Notes under the pieces: generated by a model | What the model was told of the DNA's origin: nothing | What the model saw: only the letters and a program-made list of their open reading frames with translations | The model's database searches: none | Shown here: positions 7,772 through 15,080 of the stretch, in pieces | How positions within the stretch are numbered: the first letter of the stretch is position 1 | Layout: the number at the start of each line of letters is the position of its first letter | Program-made: the position numbers and the translations under genes | Assembly (NCBI GenBank): GCA_024231375.1 | Contig: JAAEQP010001195.1 | Location: 1-29,951 of the forward strand | Reading direction: 5' to 3' | Origin: a bacterium | GTDB lineage: Bacteria; Hydrogenedentota; Hydrogenedentia; Hydrogenedentiales; SLHB01 | Length of the DNA: 29,951 bases

Positions 7772-8655
7772 GCGAACTGAACGTAGTGCTCGGCTTCGAC
7801 ATGGAAACCGACATCGGCAGTTGGACGCCTTTCTACGAAGGGCTCAAGCACGGCACCCCCGTGATTCTGGACGTGTTGGCCCAGTGTGGCGTGCCGGCCA
7901 CATTCTTCTTCACGGGCGAAAGCGCCCGCAAGCATCCCGAAATCGTTGCCGAAGTGCGGGACGAGGAGCACGAGATCGGTGCGCACACCTTGTTCCATGA
8001 AACCATCGGCGATCCCCTGTTCGAGATTCCGGGCATGATGCCCATACTCGCCGAGGAAGTGCCCAACCGGTTGCGGCTCTGCACCGAATGGGTGCAGGAA
8101 GCCGCGGGGATTCGTCCCGTGTCGTTCCGGTGTCCGCGGCTCTTCGGCTCTACGGCGGTCGTGAATGCACTTGAGGCCCTCGGCTACGTCGCCGACGCCA
8201 CCTATCCCATGTACTTTTTTCGGGAACGATTGGTGCCCTATCACCCCAGCGCGGAAGACTGGACGCAGGAGGGCAACCTGCGGATTGTGGAACTGCCGAA
8301 CTTTGCCGACCTGTCCATGGAATCGACGGACCCCTACGGCCGCGACATGGACCAGTGGCCCCTGTTTCGCACCAAGAGTGCCGAGGCCGTGATGGGCCAC
8401 ATCGACGGATACATTGAGTACTGCGAAGCCCGCGACGTGGATCCCTTCTTGTGCTTCTACTTCCACCCGTGGGAATTTCATAGAATGCCCGAGGGCGAGA
8501 TTCACTATGGCGAAGGGGCCGTCCATCCCGACCCGTTCATTGTGGAGAACTGCGGACCTTACGCCGTGGAACAGTTGGAGGATTTGATTACGAGCTTGCA
8601 GGACCGCGGCGCGCGCTTCTTGCAGGCTCAGCAAGTAGCGGAACTATGCGGATAA
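7768..8655 (+). CDS. Polysaccharide deacetylase family protein (CE4/NodB-like)
   Basis: A 295-residue cytoplasmic-looking protein with the NodB fold motifs. Motif 1 is GFDMETD, giving D11 and E13 in place of the usual TFDD pair. Motif 2 is GAHTLFHE with both metal-binding His (H73, H77). Motif 3 is SFRCPRLFG (R121, P123). CYFHPWEFH near residue 225 fits the late His motif. This pattern, with 'D-M-E' in motif 1, matches the subgroup of CE4 proteins annotated as polysaccharide deacetylases or allantoinase-like (PuuE) enzymes rather than classical chitin deacetylases. The start overlaps the previous stop (ATGA), with AAGGAGG at 7757-7763. No signal peptide is visible, so the substrate may be a cytoplasmic precursor or small amide. 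Confidence 0.8.
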   Translation: MSELNVVLGFDMETDIGSWTPFYEGLKHGTPVILDVLAQCGVPATFFFTGESARKHPEIVAEVRDEEHEIGAHTLFHETIGDPLFEIPGMMPILAEEVPNRLRLCTEWVQEAAGIRPVSFRCPRLFGSTAVVNALEALGYVADATYPMYFFRERLVPYHPSAEDWTQEGNLRIVELPNFADLSMESTDPYGRDMDQWPLFRTKSAEAVMGHIDGYIEYCEARDVDPFLCFYFHPWEFHRMPEGEIHYGEGAVHPDPFIVENCGPYAVEQLEDLITSLQDRGARFLQAQQVAELCG

Positions 8656-8702
8656 CCGGCCCCAAGGCCGATCGACCAGCCGGCAACGGCGGAGGAGAAA
8701 GC

Positions 8703-9860
8703 ATGACTGGCATCCTGGACAAGGAATACAAAGCTCGCATCAAACAGTTTCAGCGGAACATCAAGGCCGCCAAGCTGGACGCTGCATTGGTGCATTCGAA
8801 CGAAGCCGATTTCGCGAACGTTCGCTATCTCTCCGAATACTGGCCTACCTTTGAGAGCGCGGGCGTGTTCGTGCCCGCGGAAGGTCCCCCCGTGCTGATC
8901 ATCGGGCCCGAAAGCGAGGCATACGCGAAAGGCCGCAGCAAGATTCGCAGCATCATGAAGATGGTCGAGTACCGTGAATCGGCCGACCCCGAGTATCCCG
9001 GAATCCCCGTGGCCCACTATCCCGATGTGGTGAAGAAGGCCATGGGCCGGAAGAAACTCAAGAAGCTCGGGCTCGTGGGATACTCCATCATGCCCTTGCC
9101 CGTGTACGACAGCCTGTGCGCCGAGTTGCCGGGCGTGAAACTGGTGAAAGCGGACGACACCCTTATCAGCCTGCGCATGGAGAAGAGCCCTACCGAAATC
9201 AAGCTCATGCGCAAAGCCTTCAAGGTCAGCGAGAAGGCCATCGACGCGATCCTCGGCGAGATCAAGCCAGGCATGACCGAGCTTCAGGTCATCGGCATCG
9301 CTCAGCGCGAAATCTACGCCAACGGCGGCGAGTACGAAGGCCACGCCCTGTACTGCTTCTGCGGCCCGGCCACCAAACACGCCATCTCGCGGCCGACCCA
9401 CAACAAGATCAAGAAGAACGAGGTCATCCAGTTGAACATCGGCGCGCGCGTCGGCGGGTATTCGTCGAGCGTCGGTCTGCCCATCTGCATTGGCAAACTG
9501 CCGGCTCGCAAGAAACGGTTGGTGGAGTTCGGGCTGGAAGCCCACCTCAAGACCCAGGAACTCATGCGCGCCGGCAAACCGGCCGCTCAGGTCGTCGAAG
9601 AGTACGAGGCCTTCGTCAAGAAGCGCGGGTTCATGAAGTACATGCTCTACGGCCCGTGTCACGGCATCGGCATGATGGAAGTCGAACGGCCGTGGATGGA
9701 GTCTACGTCAGCCTACGATCTCACCGAGAACATGACGTTCCAGGTTGACACCTTCTTCTACGACAAGGACTTCGGATTGCGCTGGGAAAACGGCGTCCGC
9801 GTCACCAAGACCGGCGTGGAGCGCTTCTCCAAATCCTTCCAGCGTCTGGTCGAGTTGTAG
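8703..9860 (+). CDS. M24 (creatinase/aminopeptidase P) family protein with degenerate metal site
   Basis: A 385-residue protein with an N-terminal creatinase-like domain (about 10-150) and a C-terminal 'pita-bread' domain (about 160-380). The metal ligands of Xaa-Pro dipeptidases are D, D, H, E, E. Here the first Asp is N245 (QLNIGARVGGY), the second is S256, the His is kept (H320 in CHGIGMMEVERP), the first Glu is D349 (MTFQVDTFFYD) and the last is E362 (RWENGVRVT). The second conserved active-site His is V327. Such a site is unlikely to bind the usual two metals, so it could be a metal-free hydrolase like creatinase, or a non-catalytic protein. GGAGGAG lies before the ATG at 8703. It is 47 bases after the deacetylase and ends the operon. 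Substrate unknown. Confidence 0.8.
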   Translation: MTGILDKEYKARIKQFQRNIKAAKLDAALVHSNEADFANVRYLSEYWPTFESAGVFVPAEGPPVLIIGPESEAYAKGRSKIRSIMKMVEYRESADPEYPGIPVAHYPDVVKKAMGRKKLKKLGLVGYSIMPLPVYDSLCAELPGVKLVKADDTLISLRMEKSPTEIKLMRKAFKVSEKAIDAILGEIKPGMTELQVIGIAQREIYANGGEYEGHALYCFCGPATKHAISRPTHNKIKKNEVIQLNIGARVGGYSSSVGLPICIGKLPARKKRLVEFGLEAHLKTQELMRAGKPAAQVVEEYEAFVKKRGFMKYMLYGPCHGIGMMEVERPWMESTSAYDLTENMTFQVDTFFYDKDFGLRWENGVRVTKTGVERFSKSFQRLVEL

Positions 9861-9882
9861 GCCGTCCTGAACCTGAATGAAA

Positions 9883-9920
9883 CGTCCCGGGAACCGACTC
9901 CAAAGCCGGTTCCCGGGACG
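9883..9920. terminator. Bidirectional intrinsic terminator
   Basis: A perfect 14-bp stem, CGTCCCGGGAACCG (9883-9896) with CGGTTCCCGGGACG (9907-9920), and a 10-base loop. It is followed by ATTGTTT on the + strand and by TTTCATT on the - strand. It sits between the convergent M24 gene (end 9860) and the phosphodiesterase gene (end 9946), as expected for a shared terminator. Confidence 0.85.
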
Positions 9921-9945
9921 ATTGTTTCCATCCTCGTCCGCGACG

Positions 9946-10890
9946 CTACCGGTACCCGTGTTCCTTCAATTCCGCGAGGCACGCGTCCGGCCGGTTCGTG
10001 ATGATGGCGTCCACACCCCAGCCTGCCAACCGCCGCATCTCAGGCGTGGCATCGACCGTCCACGCGGCCATGGTCTTTCCTGCTGCATGGAACATCGCCA
10101 GACGTCCCGGATTGATGGCGTCGGCGGCACAATTGAACCCGTCCACATCCAACAGATAGGCCCAGCGTAGCGCTTCTTCCCACCCGGCCGGATTGTCCTT
10201 GTGCGACCCGGACAGGTATTCCACGCGCAGTTCGGGCGCCTCCGACGAGGTGATGGCACAGACGATGGGTGAGAACGACTGGATGACGATCTCCTTCTTC
10301 ATCTTCCGCTCCCGCACGGCCTGAATGGTCTTCCGGGTCAACTCCAGATTGCGCGTACCGGACGCTTCGATGAGCGCCATCATCTCCTTGCGCAAGGACG
10401 GCGACAGGGTCTGCGCGTCGGCCGCCATATCGAGGATGGCCGCCTTCAGTTCGCCGTCGTTGTGGCTATCCTTGATTTCGATGTACACCCCGATGGTCCC
10501 TTTGGCGAAATCCAGCGCCTCGGCCAGCGTCGGGAGCCGCTCCTCCGAGAACTTCGGGTCCTTCCACGAACCCGCATCGAGTTGGTTCACCTCGGCGAGC
10601 GTCAGGGCGGCCACAGCGCCCTTGCCGGGCGTCGTCCGGTCGATGCTCCCATCATGGATCACCAGGACCTCGCCGTCCTTGGTGAGCGTGCAATCCAACT
10701 CGTACCAGTCGGCCTCCATTTCGGCGGCTAACCGAAACGCGGCCATCGTGTTCTCCGGCGCATACGCGCTCGCGCCCCGGTGGGCAATTACGTTGACGCC
10801 GCGCGCCCGCGGACCATGTGCGCCCGTGGCGCATCCCGTTGCGATTCCTGCCATTGCGATGACTCCTGCTATAGCTGCCACACGTCTCAT
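9946..10890 (-). CDS. Glycerophosphodiester phosphodiesterase, predicted lipoprotein
   Basis: A 314-residue protein of the GDPD TIM-barrel family, which cleaves glycerophosphodiesters to glycerol-3-phosphate and an alcohol. The catalytic and metal residues are visible: VIAHRGAS (H37), APENT (E46), YELDCTLTKDG (E64, D66) and VLVIHD (H79). The C-terminal TWTVD and ITNRPD motifs are also typical. The N-terminus is basic and hydrophobic and ends at ATGC (C20), a plausible lipobox, so the enzyme is probably lipid-anchored in the periplasm. The ATG at 10890 has GGAGG at 10899-10903, 8 bases away; a TTG directly upstream (10893) is a weaker choice. It starts 27 bases after the large hydrolase-like gene and is probably its operon partner. 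Confidence 0.88.
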   Translation of the reverse strand: MRRVAAIAGVIAMAGIATGCATGAHGPRARGVNVIAHRGASAYAPENTMAAFRLAAEMEADWYELDCTLTKDGEVLVIHDGSIDRTTPGKGAVAALTLAEVNQLDAGSWKDPKFSEERLPTLAEALDFAKGTIGVYIEIKDSHNDGELKAAILDMAADAQTLSPSLRKEMMALIEASGTRNLELTRKTIQAVRERKMKKEIVIQSFSPIVCAITSSEAPELRVEYLSGSHKDNPAGWEEALRWAYLLDVDGFNCAADAINPGRLAMFHAAGKTMAAWTVDATPEMRRLAGWGVDAIITNRPDACLAELKEHGYR

Positions 10891-10917
10891 CAAGGATACC
10901 TCCGAACTCTGTAGTCT

Positions 10918-13900
10918 CTAGTCACGTTTCGTCGATGCGTACATCTCCGCGATCTCGTCCGCCGTGAACGCCACGTCGTAGATGCGGATATCGTCCATCA
11001 ATCCGCGCACGAAGTACACGTCGTCGCCCGTTCCGTAGCGGCCCAGCAACAACGGACTCTGGTCGGGCGCCACGTCGCCGCTCACCCGCTTGCGGCCCGC
11101 CAGTTCGCCATTCAGGAACAGGCGCATCTCGCCGTTGCCATACACCGCCGCGATATGGGTCCACTGGCCGGCCTTCACTTCGCCCGCGTCGATCGTGTCC
11201 ACGCCGGCCACGTGGAATCGAACCTGTTGGTTGATCACCTGGACGAAGTAGCCCGACTGAAGCCACGTGCCCTTGCACACCAGCACCGGCATGCCGTACA
11301 GCGTGTCCAGGTTGATCCACGTGGAAATGGTAAGGCTGTCTTCAGGGTTCCAATCGGGTTGCGACGGCAACTCGGCCCAACCCTTGCCGCCCAGCGCCAA
11401 CGCGTTGTCGGCCACCTGCGCCAGCCCCTCCAGGAACGATTCATCCTCGAAGGACAGGAACACGAAGGGCTCCGCCGTCACGTCGGACGCAATAACCCCG
11501 ATCTTGCGCGATGGCGGGCCTTGGCGGCCATCCGGCGCAACGCCCGCGATCCGGTACGTCGCCACTTGGCCCGCCGGCATCTTGTCCGTCGCCTGAATGA
11601 ATTGGCCATAGTCGCCGTCCACCACGATCTCTTCAATGGTCCGGTTGCTGTCGTCGAGCTTCGAAATGGTGTATCGGGCCGCTACCGGTGAATTGCAGTC
11701 CCATCCCAGAATCACGCGGCCGTCCCGGCTCGTGGCTACGATGTTCTCCGGCGGTTGCGGCAGCGGAAGCTCAGGGATGTCGGTCGTCAACTCGGACGCC
11801 GCCGTCTTCCCGTCCCGGAGGCGTCGCGCCGTGACCGTGTAGCGAATTTCCGACCCCGAATACGGCGCCTCGTCCTCGAACCAGCCGTCGCATACCGTCC
11901 CCAGAATCACGTCGTTCCGGGACACCGTGTACAGGTGACCGTCAACCGGCTCCCACGAAAGCTGGGCCACATGCCGGTCCGGAACGACCTTGACCGCAAC
12001 GGCGACCGGTTTCACGTCTCCCGCGGATGCGGCGGGCCCGCTTCCCGTCGGGGTGTAGACTCCTGAATGAATCGTGGCGGTCACCGTCTGTTTTGGAAAT
12101 TCCTCGGGCCACGTCAAGCGCCCGCGCGCGCCCTTCACCTCAAGTCCAAATTCCACGTTCGATGCGCGGGAAAGATCCGCCGGGAACTCCAAGGCAAAGG
12201 TGGTGCCTCCCATGGGCGTCAGCCGGCGCGTGCGGAACCGCCACGTGCCGAGTTCCCGCGCCTTCAGCGTGACCTTCACCCGATCCGGGTCCGCGCCTGT
12301 CACAATCACGCGGTCAGGCAGCACAAGGATGCCGGGGTCGCTTTCCATGCTTTCGGGCAACTGTTCCAGAGGCGCCAGGGCTTCGCCTTCGAGATACGTG
12401 CGTTCCCGCAGGTCGGCCCACGCTTTTGTGTTCATTGTGGCCAGGACGCCCAACTCACCTTTGTTCCGGATACGCTGCCCGTAGATGTGGGCGGCTTCCG
12501 CAAACCGGGATTCCTTGATGCGCGTCAGCGCCAGGTCGGTCTGCTCCTCATCGATCAGTTCATCCAACCCACCGCCTGCCTGCAACGCGGTGGCGGCAGC
12601 GTCCATATCGAGTACGTACTCGACGGACCGGATGCCGTCGGCCAGAGCCGCGCGATTCCGAGGCATGATGCGCGCCGGAAGCAGGCGATCCCGCAGTTCG
12701 CCCGTGAGGTCCGGCACTGCATCGGGAATCACGCCCACCGTCGTGAGGCTGGGCAGAAAGTCCGGGATAATCCCTCCGAGCAACCCCATTCGGCGCAGTT
12801 CTTCGCGCATTTCAAAGGCAATCTGCACGAGTTCCGTGCGGCGCTCTTCCTCGCCGGGTTGCCACGAAAATACGCCGTTCTCGTTCTGACCCCAGCCGCC
12901 GACCCAGCGATACCCCAACTGCTGCAACCGGGTGGCCGTCGGAATGGCCGCCTCGGCGAGTTGCGAACCAAAGAGGTGGCGCACCCGCCGCTCGATGAAC
13001 TGGTCGACGGTCAGGTCAGGGTTCCATGCAAACGCCGCCTGGTATCCTGCCGCGCCCGCCACATCCCGCGTGCGCCAGTGAATGCCCAGCAATCCCGGGC
13101 ATCCCTTGGCCAGCGCGTCGCGGCACGCCCCCGCCACCGCCTCCAGGTTGGGTTGCGGCATCCACAGGTCGCCGTCGAACTCCAGCCAAATGATGGGCCA
13201 GCACCGGCGCCCGGTCGACATCGACCCATACGCGTTACTGACCGACGACGACACGGGCATATTGTCTAGTGCCGAGAAGATCACGTCCTTCGGCAGAATC
13301 TTGTCCATCCCGGCGTAGAAATCCGTGAACCGAAGCCACTGGTCGCCGCCCCACCCGCTCATCACGAGGGTCGGTCCCGAATCCCGAGCGACCAGCACAT
13401 CCTTGGCAAGCAGACCAAACACGGTCATGCGGACCGCCTCGGCTTGGCGTTTGTGCTCGCCCGCGCTTGCGAACGCGTCTTCCCATCGGCGCGTGTAGCT
13501 GTCCCACTGCGTGCGCGGACGCGGTGTCGTCCGGGGATGCAGCGACAGGGCCTCGCCCTCCCACACCCACACCGTGTCGAGCACCGGATAGTAGTCCAGC
13601 ACGCCCGTCAGACGCGCCTGGAACCGGGCCTGCGTTTCCGGGTCGAAGGGGTCCCCATTGGCCTCGAATCCGAGACCCACCTTCAACCCCCGCGACTTCG
13701 CATACAGCATCGCCGACCGCAGCACTTCCTTGCCCCCGTCAATGGCGGCGTCACGGTCTTCAATGAACGAACTCGCCGCGCCGAAGTGTTCCCTGGCGAA
13801 GTATTGGCCCGTTCCCGCGAAGAACTGGTCCGTGCTCAACGGCGTCGTACCCCAGTTCGGGCGCGACGTGTTCGGCAACGGGTCGCCGCCCACCATCTCG

Positions 13901-14544
13901 CCCTTCCACGGGTAGGCGGCGAAGGGGTCGGTGTCGTAACTATGGAACGCCACGAAGTTGCACCGCATCTGCACCAGGTTGTCGATGTAGGCCCTGTAAT
14001 CGGGCAGCTCCCAGGCTGACGGGCCGGAGAAGAAATTGTGCCACGGCACCGTGCCGCGCACCTGAAATACCGGCGTCACCGACTCGTGATACACCGGCAC
14101 GTCCGGCTTCACGTCGGGATAGGTTTCGCCACCCAGATAGAACCCGAACCCCAGACTCTCCAGCAGCCCATACGCACCGTTTCGCGCGCCCTCGGGCGCC
14201 ATGCCCGCCACCACCACCAACGGCTTGCTTTCGCGTACGGTATGGAGGATGTATCCGTCGTGCCTGGGGGCTTCCAACCCAAAGGGCCAGGATTCGCCCG
14301 CCATGCTGGGCAGGGAGTCGGGTGTGCCGATCACGACCCCGGCCGCGTCCTCAGGCAACGTGCCCACGATCTGAACAGCCATCAGCTGCTCGTTTCTGAG
14401 GTAGAGATAGCGCTGCAGCTCCACCGCTGCCTGTCGCTCGATATCAGTGGACTCCGGGCCGAGGTAGATGGCCGAATCGGCGCAAACCACACCGGCGACG
14501 GCAAGCGCCGCGATCACAAGGCCGCACGTCCTGAAGAAACGCAT
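10918..14544 (-). CDS. Large secreted glycoside-hydrolase-like protein with Fn3-like and LamG domains
   Basis: A 1208-residue protein with a signal peptide (about 1-22). Residues 23-150 resemble the N-terminal domain of alpha-glucuronidases and hexosaminidases (AAVELQRYLYL, GTPDS, ARNGAYGLLESLGFGFYLGGE). Residues 150-520 look like a TIM-barrel-type region (GTVPWHNFFSG, LKVGLGFEANGDP, VWVWEGEA). A helical region follows (about 520-760) with AFAWNPDLTVDQFIERRVRHLFG, similar in style to DUF4838/GH67-like proteins. Two Fn3-like beta domains (about 855-1040) and a C-terminal LamG/concanavalin-like domain (about 1050-1205: LTISTWINLD, WTHIAAVYGNGEMRLFLNGE, GLMDDIRIYDVAFTADEI) end it. Such proteins usually act on extracellular polysaccharides; the GH family cannot be fixed by eye. 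AAGGAG lies 9 bases before the ATG. Confidence 0.8.
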   Translation of the reverse strand: MRFFRTCGLVIAALAVAGVVCADSAIYLGPESTDIERQAAVELQRYLYLRNEQLMAVQIVGTLPEDAAGVVIGTPDSLPSMAGESWPFGLEAPRHDGYILHTVRESKPLVVVAGMAPEGARNGAYGLLESLGFGFYLGGETYPDVKPDVPVYHESVTPVFQVRGTVPWHNFFSGPSAWELPDYRAYIDNLVQMRCNFVAFHSYDTDPFAAYPWKGEMVGGDPLPNTSRPNWGTTPLSTDQFFAGTGQYFAREHFGAASSFIEDRDAAIDGGKEVLRSAMLYAKSRGLKVGLGFEANGDPFDPETQARFQARLTGVLDYYPVLDTVWVWEGEALSLHPRTTPRPRTQWDSYTRRWEDAFASAGEHKRQAEAVRMTVFGLLAKDVLVARDSGPTLVMSGWGGDQWLRFTDFYAGMDKILPKDVIFSALDNMPVSSSVSNAYGSMSTGRRCWPIIWLEFDGDLWMPQPNLEAVAGACRDALAKGCPGLLGIHWRTRDVAGAAGYQAAFAWNPDLTVDQFIERRVRHLFGSQLAEAAIPTATRLQQLGYRWVGGWGQNENGVFSWQPGEEERRTELVQIAFEMREELRRMGLLGGIIPDFLPSLTTVGVIPDAVPDLTGELRDRLLPARIMPRNRAALADGIRSVEYVLDMDAAATALQAGGGLDELIDEEQTDLALTRIKESRFAEAAHIYGQRIRNKGELGVLATMNTKAWADLRERTYLEGEALAPLEQLPESMESDPGILVLPDRVIVTGADPDRVKVTLKARELGTWRFRTRRLTPMGGTTFALEFPADLSRASNVEFGLEVKGARGRLTWPEEFPKQTVTATIHSGVYTPTGSGPAASAGDVKPVAVAVKVVPDRHVAQLSWEPVDGHLYTVSRNDVILGTVCDGWFEDEAPYSGSEIRYTVTARRLRDGKTAASELTTDIPELPLPQPPENIVATSRDGRVILGWDCNSPVAARYTISKLDDSNRTIEEIVVDGDYGQFIQATDKMPAGQVATYRIAGVAPDGRQGPPSRKIGVIASDVTAEPFVFLSFEDESFLEGLAQVADNALALGGKGWAELPSQPDWNPEDSLTISTWINLDTLYGMPVLVCKGTWLQSGYFVQVINQQVRFHVAGVDTIDAGEVKAGQWTHIAAVYGNGEMRLFLNGELAGRKRVSGDVAPDQSPLLLGRYGTGDDVYFVRGLMDDIRIYDVAFTADEIAEMYASTKRD

Positions 14545-14714
14545 GATTCGAGACTCCTTATGGCGGTCACCGAGCGAGACCGCAGGCTCATCGTATCGGC
14601 AACCAGTCTACCTCAGCACGTGCCCGAAAGCCAGACCACCCCGCGCGCCAAGGACGCCGGTCAACGAGTTGGCCAGTGGCACACTGGGGTCGGTTTCGGC
14701 ACATGTCCCTGAAG

Positions 14715-14754
14715 GGCTCCGCTTGCGCGGAGCCAGGGCACGCGGTAGCGTGCC
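14715..14754. repeat. Twin hairpin repeat (GGCTCCGC type), copy 1
   Basis: Two adjacent perfect hairpins with 4-base loops: GGCTCCGC-ttgc-GCGGAGCC (14715-14734) and GGCACGC-ggta-GCGTGCC (14737-14754, arms 14737-14743 and 14748-14754). The first stem is identical to that at 23333-23352, where only the loop differs. Same stem with different loop suggests a dispersed element under pairing constraint. Confidence 0.65.
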
Positions 14755-14808
14755 TCTACCATGGCGCTGCTCCGTTCGCACGGTTCCTTGGATGTTCGCC
14801 GGAGCCGG

Positions 14809-14887
14809 GGTAGGGCCGACCTCCGTGTCGGCCGTCTTTGGGGTAGTGGTGGCGGCTGAGACGGTCGCGACGTAGCGCGACCCTACC
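14809..14887. repeat. REP/BIME-like palindromic element with GGTAGGG/CCCTACC ends
   Basis: An element of about 79 bases with inverted ends GGTAGGG (14809-14815) and CCCTACC (14881-14887). Inside are two hairpins: GGCCGAC-ctccgt-GTCGGCC (14814-14833) and GGTCGCG-acgtag-CGCGACC (14863-14869 / 14876-14882). The GGTAGGG head followed at once by a GC-rich hairpin recurs at 23307. No transposase is nearby. Confidence 0.6.
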
Positions 14888-14940
14888 GAAGAGGGGCCTG
14901 GCGCATGCGGGACCGGGGTAGGGGCAGTTGATTCTTTGTT

Positions 14941-14966
14941 GTGGCGTGGTCTCCTGACCGCGCCAC
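14941..14966. repeat. Isolated hairpin
   Basis: GTGGCGTGGTC (14941-14951), loop TCCT, GACCGCGCCAC (14956-14966): an 11-bp stem with one G-T wobble. It is not followed by a T tract on either strand, so a terminator role is not supported. Confidence 0.5.
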
Positions 14967-15080
14967 CACTCCGACCGCAAGGTCTCCAATCCCGGATTCC
15001 GCCCGCCCCTTGCCTCGACCGCTTCCGCCCGGTACCATGCCCTCACACAATCGCCGTCAACTTCGGGAGACCCAATCGCC

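Larger units (their letters stand above)
14545..15080. other. Divergent intergenic region with stacked hairpins
   Basis: This 536-base gap separates two divergent genes. It contains a 6-bp leader hairpin GCGGTC/GACCGC (14563-14583) just upstream of the - strand gene, a block of hairpin repeats (14715-14887, listed separately) and a further hairpin (14941-14966). Short open frames here look like chance. I could not fix a promoter for either flanking gene. A TACGAT on the - strand near 14590 is a possible -10 element without a good -35. Confidence 0.6.

Noticed and set aside
14545..15080. Small genes or a CRISPR array in the hairpin-rich gap
   Set aside because: The palindromes are not regularly spaced direct repeats with spacers, and the short open frames lack ribosome binding sites and family motifs.
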